Positions 1 through 5,320 of a stretch of 7,603 nt of DNA are shown piece by piece. Where the stretch lies: assembly GCA_017304505.1 (NCBI GenBank), contig JAFKKQ010000083.1, positions 1 to 7,603 on the forward strand. The letters are read 5' to 3'. Below the pieces are notes generated by a model. That model was not told the origin of the DNA, did no database searches, and saw only the letters and a list, made by a program, of their open reading frames with translations. The number at the start of each line of letters is the position of its first letter. Within the stretch, counting starts at the first letter, position 1. Both the position numbers and the translations under genes were made by a program. This stretch comes from Hyphomicrobiales bacterium. Its GTDB lineage: Bacteria > Pseudomonadota > Alphaproteobacteria > Rhizobiales > Xanthobacteraceae.

Positions 1-665
1 ATTTCCAGCTCGGCCTTGAGGTTGACTTGATAATCGTTGAGTGAGCGCATCCGATCCTTCACCTCCTGGCGCTTCTGGCTCATCATGATGATCGGGGCCT
101 GGACCGCGGCGAGACACGACAGCACCAGGTTGAGGAGGATGAACGGATAGGGGTCGAAAGCCTCCCGCGTCGAAGACACGGCGATATTGAACGCCATCCA
201 GATCATTAGGAACACGCCGAACGAAACCAGGAAGGTCCAGGAGCCGCCGAAGCGCGCCAGGGTGTCTGACATTCGTTGACCGAGCGTCCGATGCTCCAGA
301 AAGTCCTCCTCACTATTTTCCGCGATGGTCCCGTGGTTGGCGATGCTTTCGGCCACCTGCCGGTCGAGCTCGCTGAATTCGCCGTGCTCGTCCCGCAGGA
401 TCTCCTCGATGTAGAGGTTGCGATAGCGGTTGACCTCCCGGCGGTCGATCAGGGCGCCGTCTGGCAGGCCGGGATGATCCACGCGAAGACGTTCGGCCAG
501 CGACGGCCGTAACGTGTCCAGCCGGACGAGCGATTTTAGCGCGCGCTCCCGGCCGGTGATGGCGCAAGGCAGCCGCTTTGTCGACTCGGACTTGATGTGT
601 TCAGGCTTGGTGTGTTCGGACTTGCGGGCGGGAGAGGCGAGGGGCTCGTTGTTGATGTCGTCCAT
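1..665 (-). CDS. DUF1003 family inner-membrane protein, 3' end beyond the window
   Basis: Reading leftwards from the ATG at 663-665, 221 codons stay open to the window edge, so the C-terminus is missing. The start is supported by a strong Shine-Dalgarno (AAGGAGG, complement of 671-677) 5 bases upstream. The N-terminal 30 residues are polar and low-complexity. A conserved cytoplasmic-looking part follows, with CAITGRE at about 34-40. Two hydrophobic segments at about 143-163 and 173-195 are probable membrane helices. The stretch from FDPYPFILLNL through APIIMMSQKRQ and the Asn-Asp-Tyr near residue 211 is the DUF1003 signature as I recall the family. The family's molecular function is unknown to me. 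It is divergent from leuB. The family assignment is firm; no biochemical role can be given. Confidence 0.92.
   Translation of the reverse strand, partial: MDDINNEPLASPARKSEHTKPEHIKSESTKRLPCAITGRERALKSLVRLDTLRPSLAERLRVDHPGLPDGALIDRREVNRYRNLYIEEILRDEHGEFSELDRQVAESIANHGTIAENSEEDFLEHRTLGQRMSDTLARFGGSWTFLVSFGVFLMIWMAFNIAVSSTREAFDPYPFILLNLVLSCLAAVQAPIIMMSQKRQEVKDRMRSLNDYQVNLKAELE
576..620 (-). repeat. Three 15-bp tandem repeats coding a pentapeptide repeat
   Basis: Inside the DUF1003 gene, residues 16-30 read SEHTK, PEHIK, SESTK: three tandem copies of a five-residue unit [S/P]-E-[H/S]-[T/I]-K. The corresponding 15-bp DNA units are clearly related. The repeat lies in the polar N-terminal tail ahead of the conserved domain and keeps the reading frame, so copy number could vary without breaking the gene. 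Confidence 0.8.
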
Positions 666-811
666 CGTTGCCTCCTTCGGTGCTCTGATTTGCGCCCCCG
701 GATCGGCGCGGGACGTTTGGCCCGGCCGCAACGGGTGGCCGGACGCAAAAGCTCCGCAAGTTCAGGTCGGTACTGCCATGCATCTTGCCAAGGGCGGCCA
801 GCGCGCCGTTC

Positions 812-840
812 TTGCCAATCCCCGCGTCGGGCTTTAGCAA
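812..840 (+). promoter_or_regulatory. Candidate leuB promoter
   Basis: TTGCCA at 812-817 and TAGCAA at 835-840 are separated by 17 bp, roughly fitting a sigma-70 type promoter. The -35 match is good and the -10 match is poor. Transcription would start near 847, leaving a leader of about 70 bases that contains the inverted repeat at 865-888. This is pattern matching only. Confidence 0.25.
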
Positions 841-864
841 TTCGCGCGATATTTCCAATTCTCA

Positions 865-888
865 GCCGTGGCGCTGTGTCACCACGGC
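865..888 (+). promoter_or_regulatory. Perfect 7-bp inverted repeat in the leuB leader
   Basis: GCCGTGG at 865-871 and CCACGGC at 882-888 are exact reverse complements around a 10-base loop. The repeat ends 27 bases before the leuB ATG, and the leuB Shine-Dalgarno (about 902-907) lies outside it. It could be an RNA hairpin or a protein-binding dyad. No T-tract follows, so it does not look like an intrinsic terminator, and I see no obvious leucine-rich leader peptide. Confidence 0.45.
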
Positions 889-915
889 ATCGCCGCTCGT
901 AACGAGGTTTTGTTC

Positions 916-2028
916 ATGGCCACCCACAAGCTCCTTCTTCTCCCTGGTGACGGCATCGGCCCCGAAGTCATGGCCGAGGTGAAAAAGCTGATCGCCTGGA
1001 TGAATACCCACGGCATGGGCACGTTCGAGCACGAGGAGGGGCTGGTCGGCGGAAGCTGCTACGACGCGCACAAGGTTTCCATCACCGAGGAGACGATGGC
1101 GAAGGCGCATGCCGCCGACGCCGTGATCTTCGGTTCGGTCGGTGGCCCGAAATGGGATGCGGTGCCCTATGACGTGCGGCCCGAAGCGGGCTTGCTGCGG
1201 CTGCGCAAGGACCTTCAGCTTTACGCCAACCTGCGTCCGGCGGTGACCTATCCGGCGCTGGCCGAGGCGTCTTCGCTGAAGCGCGAACTGGTCGAGGGCC
1301 TCGACATCCTCATCCTGCGCGAACTCACCGGGGGTGTCTATTTCGGCGAACCCAAGACCATTACCGATCTCGGCAACGGCCAGAAGCGCGCGGTCGACAC
1401 GCAGGTGTACGACACCTACGAGATCGAACGCATCGGCCGTGTCGCCTTCGAGCTGGCGCGCCAGCGCCGCAACAAGGTGACGTCGATGGAAAAGCGCAAC
1501 GTCATGAAGACCGGCGTTCTGTGGAACGAGGTCATCACGGCGGTGCACCAGCGCGAATTCAAGGACGTGCTGCTCGAGCACCAGCTCGCCGATTCCGGCG
1601 GCATGCAGCTCGTGCGCAATCCCAAGCAGTTCGACGTGGTCGTCACCGACAACCTGTTCGGTGACATGCTGTCTGACATCGCCGCGATGCTGACCGGCTC
1701 GCTCGGCATGCTGGCGTCGGCCTCGCTCGGCGACGTCGATCCCAAGACCCGCAAGCGCAAGGCGCTCTACGAGCCGGTGCACGGCTCCGCGCCGGATATT
1801 GCCGGCAAGGGCCTTGCCAACCCGATCGCGATGATCGCGTCGTTCGGCATGGGGTTGCGCTATTCGTTCAACATGGGGCGCGAGGCCGATCTGATCGACC
1901 AGGCGATTGCCGCCACGCTCGCCAAGGGGTTGCGGACGGCCGACATCAAGTCGGACGGCTGCAAGCTCGTCGGCACGACGGAAATGGGCGACGCCGTGAT
2001 TGCGGAGATGGCGCGGCTCGCGGGCTAA
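916..2028 (+). CDS. leuB: 3-isopropylmalate dehydrogenase
   Basis: This cytoplasmic enzyme oxidises and decarboxylates (2R,3S)-3-isopropylmalate with NAD+, the third step of leucine synthesis. The 370-residue length is normal for alphaproteobacterial LeuB. Family landmarks in order are LPGDGIGPEV (9-18), GSVGGPKWD (73-81), substrate-binding arginines R97, R107 and R135, catalytic Tyr142 in VYFGEP and Lys198, metal-ligand candidates D226, D250 and D254 (the last two in NLFGDMLSD), and the NAD-loop segment around EPVHGSAPD (286-294). The ATG at 916 is chosen because ACGAGG lies 8 bases upstream and the protein then starts MATHKLLLLPG. An in-frame GTG at 868 would add 16 residues but lacks a ribosome site and sits in the inverted repeat. 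No other leu gene adjoins it. It converges on the small secreted-protein gene. Confidence 0.97.
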   Translation: MATHKLLLLPGDGIGPEVMAEVKKLIAWMNTHGMGTFEHEEGLVGGSCYDAHKVSITEETMAKAHAADAVIFGSVGGPKWDAVPYDVRPEAGLLRLRKDLQLYANLRPAVTYPALAEASSLKRELVEGLDILILRELTGGVYFGEPKTITDLGNGQKRAVDTQVYDTYEIERIGRVAFELARQRRNKVTSMEKRNVMKTGVLWNEVITAVHQREFKDVLLEHQLADSGGMQLVRNPKQFDVVVTDNLFGDMLSDIAAMLTGSLGMLASASLGDVDPKTRKRKALYEPVHGSAPDIAGKGLANPIAMIASFGMGLRYSFNMGREADLIDQAIAATLAKGLRTADIKSDGCKLVGTTEMGDAVIAEMARLAG

Positions 2029-2049
2029 GCCGCGAAGCCGCCGCTATCC

Positions 2050-2076
2050 GGCAGACCCTTCAGGCAGACCCCTTCA
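2050..2076. repeat. Two-copy tandem repeat in the convergent spacer after leuB
   Basis: GGCAGACCCTTCA (2050-2062) is followed at once by GGCAGACCCCTTCA (2063-2076), a 13/14-bp duplication differing by one inserted C. It lies between the leuB stop and the stop of the oppositely oriented small gene. No stable stem with a T-run is visible here, so it is not called a terminator. Confidence 0.6.
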
Positions 2077-2088
2077 GGACCGGCTTGG

Positions 2089-2442
2089 CTAGTATTGGAA
2101 GCCGAGCCAGGGGTTGTTCTTGCCCGGCAGGAAGAACGGATCGGGGATCGGCCCGGGCGGATTGGTGATCTCGTTCGGCCCCAGCATGCCCGACGCGCTG
2201 TGTGTGGGCAGCGCCATATAATTCCGGCTGATGTCGCCCGGCATCACCTCGGTGCCGCCGTCGAGATAGGAGCGCTTCTGCACGATGATCCGGGTGCGGG
2301 TGCGGCCGTTCTCGTCGCGGCTGGTGAACACCGTCGATCCGGCGCTGGAGGTGACCGCGCGCTGCTTGCGGGGTGCGGCGTCGGCGACGGTAACCGCGGA
2401 TACAGCGAACGCGGCAGCAATGGCGATGGCCATCAGGCGCAT
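2089..2442 (-). CDS. Small exported protein of unknown function
   Basis: The gene encodes 117 residues. The first 22 form a typical Sec signal peptide: MRLM, a hydrophobic alanine-rich core, then ADA|AP as the likely cleavage site (after Ala22). The mature part of about 95 residues has a basic stretch (RTRTRIIVQKR), a GGTEVMPGD segment, and a proline/glycine-rich tail containing PFFLPGKNNPW, ending in Tyr. From memory, small proteins with a similar Gly-Thr-Glu-Val-x-Pro-Gly segment recur in Bradyrhizobium relatives, but I cannot verify that and know no function. The start at 2442 is preferred over the ATG at 2505 because it has GAGG (complement of 2449-2452) 6 bases upstream and places the signal peptide at the terminus. 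Transcription is probably independent, from the spacer shared with asd. Confidence 0.85.
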   Translation of the reverse strand: MRLMAIAIAAAFAVSAVTVADAAPRKQRAVTSSAGSTVFTSRDENGRTRTRIIVQKRSYLDGGTEVMPGDISRNYMALPTHSASGMLGPNEITNPPGPIPDPFFLPGKNNPWLGFQY

Positions 2443-2522
2443 GGTCGTCCTCGTTTCGATCCCGCGCGGCGGGGCGCAGCCCGAGCCTGCATGCGAATGC
2501 TGCAAGCCCGAGGCGTTACGGC

Positions 2523-2552
2523 TTTATAGTCTGCTTTCGCGCCGCGCGACAA
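2523..2552 (-). promoter_or_regulatory. Candidate promoter of the small exported-protein gene
   Basis: On the minus strand, TTGTCG (complement of 2547-2552) and TATAAA (complement of 2523-2528) are 18 bp apart, a reasonable sigma-70 match. Transcription would begin about 70-75 bases before the ATG at 2442. No operator is recognised. Confidence 0.4.
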
Positions 2553-2725
2553 GGGAACGCCGGATGGGCCCGCCTCGTTCCCGCATCGCGGTTCGGATGA
2601 CCGGCAGCGGGATAACGCATTCCGGCGCGCGATGGATTTTTACGCTAAAAGTCATATATCCGCGCAAGCGGTCGGCGTTGAATTGGGCGGTATTCTCCCC
2701 TAGAAGCGGCGCGCGGCGGGTCCTT
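2553..2725. other. Rest of the divergent spacer before asd
   Basis: No credible gene lies between the small exported-protein gene (start 2442) and asd (start 2844). Open frames here are short and without ribosome sites. The middle is locally AT-richer (about 2636-2660). CCGC-GCAA-GCGG at 2660-2671 could form a 4-bp stem with a GNRA-type tetraloop, too short to call. The remainder holds the two candidate promoters and the asd repeat array, which are listed separately. Confidence 0.6.
2678..2706 (+). promoter_or_regulatory. Candidate asd promoter
   Basis: TTGAAT at 2678-2683 and TAGAAG at 2701-2706 are spaced by 17 bp, each matching 4 of 6 consensus positions. A start near 2713 would place the whole 28-bp repeat array inside the untranslated leader of asd. 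The match is modest and other promoters in the spacer are possible. Confidence 0.3.
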
Positions 2726-2837
2726 TTGGAGCCGTTGGATCGGCTTTCGGAGATTGGAGTCGTTGGATCGGCTTTCGGAGATTGGAGCCGTTGGATCGGC
2801 TTTCGGAGATTGGAGCCGTTGGATCGGCTTTCGGAGA
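2726..2837 (+). repeat. Four exact-length 28-bp tandem repeats in the asd leader
   Basis: Copies lie at 2726-2753, 2754-2781, 2782-2809 and 2810-2837 with no spacer. All are identical except for one C-to-T change at 2760 in copy 2. Each unit reads TT, then stem arm GGAGCCG, loop TTGGAT, stem arm CGGCTTT, then CGGAGA. The arms can pair as a 7-bp RNA stem (five Watson-Crick pairs plus two G-U). The arm CGGCTTT of one copy can equally pair with GGAGCCG of the next. The final GGAG at 2833-2836 is the asd Shine-Dalgarno, 7 bases before the ATG, so the ribosome site itself is part of the repeated unit. The array has no stop codon in any of the six frames. It is not a CRISPR, because the units abut directly. 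Confidence 0.95.
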
Positions 2838-2846
2838 AATGTGATG
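2833..2846 (+). promoter_or_regulatory. asd ribosome binding site with an overlapping start-stop codon pair
   Basis: GGAG at 2833-2836 is 7 bases upstream of the ATG at 2844-2846. Between them is a second ATG at 2839-2841 followed directly by TGA (2842-2844), whose last base is the A of the asd start. A ribosome starting at 2839 would stop after one codon and could re-start at asd. The Shine-Dalgarno is only 2 bases from that first ATG, so initiation there is probably weak. Confidence 0.6.
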
Positions 2847-3878
2847 GGTTTCAAGGTCGCGGTTGTGGGCGCCACCGGCAACGTGGGCCGCGAGATGCTC
2901 AACATCCTGGATGAGCGGCGTTTCCCTGCCGATGAGGTGATCGCGGTCGCTTCGCGCAAAAGCCAGGGCGTGGAGGTCTCGTTCGGCGACAAGATCCTGA
3001 AATGCAAGGCGCTGGAGCACACCGACTTTTCCGACGTCGATATCTGCCTGATGTCGGCCGGCGGCGCGGTGTCGAAGGAGTGGTCGCCCAGGATCGGCGC
3101 GCAGGGCGCGGTGGTGATCGACAATTCCTCGACGTGGCGCATGGACCCGGACGTGCCGCTGATCGTGCCGGAGGTGAATGCGGACGCCATCGCCGGCTTC
3201 GGCAAGAAGAACATCATCGCCAATCCGAATTGCTCGACGGCGCAGCTCGTGGTCGCGCTCAAGCCGTTGCACGACAAGGCCAGGATCAAGCGGGTGGTGG
3301 TATCGACCTACCAATCGGTGTCCGGCGCCGGCAAGGACGGCATGGACGAACTCGACCGCCAGACCAAGGCGATCTATTCGCTGCAGGACATCGAAACCAA
3401 GAAGTTTCCGAAGCGCATCGCCTTCAACGTCATCCCGCACATCGACGTGTTTATGGACGACGGCTACACCAAAGAAGAATGGAAGATGGTGGTCGAGACC
3501 AAGAAAATCCTCGACCCCAAGATCAAGCTGACGGCGACCTGCGTGCGCGTGCCGGTGTTCATCAGCCACTCCGAGGCAGTGAACATCGAATTCGAGAATC
3601 CGATCAGCGCCGACGAGGCGCGTGAGATTCTTCGCAACGCGCCCGGCTGCATCGTCATCGACAAGCGCGAGCCCGGCGGCTACGTCACGCCGCACGAAGC
3701 GGCGGGCGAGGACGCGACCTACATCAGCCGCATCCGCGAGGATGCGACGGTCGAGAATGGCCTTGTGCTGTGGTGCGTCTCCGACAACCTGCGCAAGGGC
3801 GCGGCGCTCAACGCCGTGCAGATCGCCGAGGCGCTGATCAACCGCAAGCTGATCCAGGCCAAGCGCAAGGCGGCGTGA
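2844..3878 (+). CDS. asd: Aspartate-semialdehyde dehydrogenase
   Basis: This cytoplasmic enzyme reduces L-aspartyl-4-phosphate to L-aspartate-4-semialdehyde with NADPH, the common step toward lysine/diaminopimelate, threonine and methionine. The 344-residue length is usual for the family. An NADP-binding Rossmann start with GATGNVG lies at 9-15. SAGGAVSKEW is at 71-80 and NSSTWRM at 94-100. The catalytic cysteine is C130 in NPNCSTAQ. Q157 in TYQSVSGAG and the RVPVFISHSE segment (235-244, general-base candidate H242) complete the active site. The ATG at 2844 is chosen because the Rossmann strand begins immediately after it. The frame stays open 30 codons further upstream, but only by translating the 28-bp repeats. 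The efflux-like gene follows 103 bp downstream on the same strand, probably with its own promoter. Confidence 0.97.
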   Translation: MGFKVAVVGATGNVGREMLNILDERRFPADEVIAVASRKSQGVEVSFGDKILKCKALEHTDFSDVDICLMSAGGAVSKEWSPRIGAQGAVVIDNSSTWRMDPDVPLIVPEVNADAIAGFGKKNIIANPNCSTAQLVVALKPLHDKARIKRVVVSTYQSVSGAGKDGMDELDRQTKAIYSLQDIETKKFPKRIAFNVIPHIDVFMDDGYTKEEWKMVVETKKILDPKIKLTATCVRVPVFISHSEAVNIEFENPISADEAREILRNAPGCIVIDKREPGGYVTPHEAAGEDATYISRIREDATVENGLVLWCVSDNLRKGAALNAVQIAEALINRKLIQAKRKAA

Positions 3879-3926
3879 GGTCTTAACGCGCGGCGGGGAT
3901 GTAACCCTGTAACGCCACCGCTGTGA

Positions 3927-3956
3927 TTGTATAACGCCGGCTCCGGCGTCTATATC
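3927..3956 (+). promoter_or_regulatory. Candidate promoter of the efflux-like gene with a dyad in its spacer
   Basis: TTGTAT (3927-3932) and TATATC (3951-3956) are 18 bp apart. The spacer holds a perfect inverted repeat, ACGCCGG (3934-3940) and CCGGCGT (3943-3949), around CT. Transcription would begin near 3963, about 19 bases before the ATG at 3982. A dyad between -35 and -10 is the arrangement used by MerR-family metal regulators, but the spacer is shorter than their usual 19-20 bp and no regulator gene is nearby. The same repeat could instead be an RNA hairpin after asd, although no T-run follows it. Confidence 0.4.
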
Positions 3957-3981
3957 TGCCTTGTCACGAAACGAGGCGGCG

Positions 3982-4626
3982 ATGGGCGCGAGCTGCTGCG
4001 GACACGATCATCATCACCACGCCGATTCGACGCAAATGGACGCGCGCTATCGCCGCGTGCTCTGGGCGGTGCTGGCGCTCAACGCGGCGATGTTCGCCGT
4101 GGAGATCGGCGCGGGTGTCGCGGCCGGGTCGGCATCACTGCAAGCCGATGCGCTCGATTTCCTCGGCGATGCCGCCAACTACGGCATCAGCCTGTTCGTC
4201 ATCGGCATGGCGTTGCGCATGCGGGCGTTTGCGGCGCTCGGCAAGGGCATCAGCATGGGGCTGTTCGGCCTCTGGGTGATCGGCACCGTGGTCTGGCATG
4301 TGATCCACGGCACGCTGCCGAACGCCGTCGCGATGGGCGCGGTTGGCTTTGCCGCGCTTGCGGTCAACGCCGCGTCGTTCGCGCTGTTGTGGGCCTATCG
4401 CGGCGGCGACGCCAACATGCGTTCGGCCTGGATCTGCACGCGCAACGACGTCGTCGGCAACCTTGCGGTGCTTGCCGCGGCGGCCGGTGTGTTCGGCACC
4501 GGAACCGGCTGGCCGGACGTGCTCGTCGCGACCATCATGGCGGGTCTGGCGCTGCAGGGCGCCTGGACCGTCATTCGCCAATCGCTCGGCGAGCTTCGCC
4601 AGCCTGCGCCCGTTCCCGCGGAATAG
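3982..4626 (+). CDS. Short cation-efflux (CDF-like) membrane transporter
   Basis: This 214-residue inner-membrane protein probably exports a divalent metal ion in exchange for protons. The N-terminus CCGHDHHHH (5-13) is a cysteine/histidine cluster likely to bind metal. About six hydrophobic segments follow (roughly 27-48, 64-79, 86-108, 114-138, 157-172, 178-198). The segment SASLQADALDFLGD (50-63) matches the CDF helix-2 region, with Asp59 and Asp63 where many family members have His-x3-Asp. The helix-5 counterpart CTRND gives Cys152 and Asp156. The usual cytoplasmic C-terminal domain of about 80-100 residues is absent. The start at 3982 has ACGAGG 5 bases upstream; an in-frame TTG at 3961 is less likely. 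The gene converges on the carbonic anhydrase gene with 2 bp between stops. Family membership is fairly sure; the metal is unknown. Confidence 0.85.
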   Translation: MGASCCGHDHHHHADSTQMDARYRRVLWAVLALNAAMFAVEIGAGVAAGSASLQADALDFLGDAANYGISLFVIGMALRMRAFAALGKGISMGLFGLWVIGTVVWHVIHGTLPNAVAMGAVGFAALAVNAASFALLWAYRGGDANMRSAWICTRNDVVGNLAVLAAAAGVFGTGTGWPDVLVATIMAGLALQGAWTVIRQSLGELRQPAPVPAE

Positions 4627-4628
4627 AA

Positions 4629-5270
4629 TTACCGGCCAGTGCCAACCGGATGGAATTCTCCGCTGGCACGGTCCAGCACGGACAGCGCCCCGGTGGCCAC
4701 GCCGAAATAGGCGCCGTGCAGTGTCAGCGCGCCGGATTCCACCTGCCGCCGGATCAGCGGAAACGTCATCAGGTTGTCGAGGCTGAAAAGGATCGACGCC
4801 TGCTCCAGCCGCGCGCGGTATTCTTCCTTCGTTATATTGTCGCGCGGGCCGATCCGGGCGGCTGCCGGCGCGATCAGCGTCATCCAGTGGCCGATGAAGT
4901 CGCCCGGCGTGATCGGGTCGGCGTGTTCGGCAAAGGCTTTGACGCCGCCGCATTGGGCGTGGCCCAGCACCACGATGTGCTTGACGTTGAGAACGCCGGC
5001 GCCGAACTCCAGCGCGGCCGAGACGCCGTGATACTGGCCATCCGGCTGGTGCGGCGGCACCAGGTTGCCGACGTTGCGGATGACGAGAAGCTCGCCGGGC
5101 CCTGCGTCGAAGATCACCTCCGGCGACACCCGCGAATCGCAGCAGCCGATCACCATGATTTCGGGATGTTGGCCGCGCTCGGCCAGTTCGCGATAGCGGT
5201 GCTGCTCGGCCGGCAGCCGGCCGGCGGCAAACGCGCCGTAACCGTCGATCAAACGTTGTGGAAAGCTCAC
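4629..5270 (-). CDS. Beta-class carbonic anhydrase
   Basis: This zinc enzyme interconverts CO2 and bicarbonate and is probably cytoplasmic, since no signal peptide is seen. Its 213 residues contain the beta-class zinc site: Cys43 with the Asp45-Arg47 dyad in CCDSR, and His104 and Cys107 in HAQCGG. Other family landmarks are VIRNVGNLVPP (about 63-73) and SAALEFG (84-90). The start is taken as GTG at 5268-5270, giving MSFPQRLIDGY, the usual N-terminus of this group, with GGAG about 10 bases upstream. The frame stays open to an ATG at 5324, but that would add 18 unconserved residues and overlap the previous stop codon. The gene lies 50 bp after the DUF429 gene on the same strand and is probably co-transcribed with it. 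Symbols such as can or cynT are used for relatives; I cannot choose between them. Confidence 0.95.
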   Translation of the reverse strand: MSFPQRLIDGYGAFAAGRLPAEQHRYRELAERGQHPEIMVIGCCDSRVSPEVIFDAGPGELLVIRNVGNLVPPHQPDGQYHGVSAALEFGAGVLNVKHIVVLGHAQCGGVKAFAEHADPITPGDFIGHWMTLIAPAAARIGPRDNITKEEYRARLEQASILFSLDNLMTFPLIRRQVESGALTLHGAYFGVATGALSVLDRASGEFHPVGTGR

Positions 5271-5320
5271 GGGATATTCACTCCAAACGCGTACTGTCCT
5301 CCCACAGGCGGCGCGGCGTG

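Noticed and set aside
722..742. CCGGCC/GGCCGG inverted repeat as a terminator
   Set aside because: It is only 6 bp, such GC palindromes are common in this base composition, no T-run follows on either strand, and it sits between divergent genes where no terminator is expected.
868..915. GTG at 868 as the leuB start, adding 16 residues
   Set aside because: No ribosome site precedes it and it begins within the inverted repeat. The ATG at 916 has ACGAGG upstream and matches the usual LeuB N-terminus.
862..1782. A 306-codon minus-strand open frame opposite leuB
   Set aside because: It is antisense to conserved leuB sequence, His/Arg-rich, and has no recognisable domain or ribosome site.
2726..2837. 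CRISPR array
   Set aside because: The units are 28 bp but abut with no spacers, there are only four, and no cas gene is present.
2754..2843. N-terminal extension of asd through the repeats
   Set aside because: The extra 30 residues are pure repeat translation. The Rossmann fold of Asd starts right after the Met at 2844.
2700..3695. A 331-codon minus-strand open frame opposite asd
   Set aside because: It is antisense to asd and runs through the stop-free repeats. This is a GC-rich third-position effect, not a gene.
3908..3918. GTAAC direct repeats upstream of the efflux-like gene as an operator
   Set aside because: They are two five-base copies only and match no regulator site I can name. 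The dyad at 3934-3949 is the better candidate.
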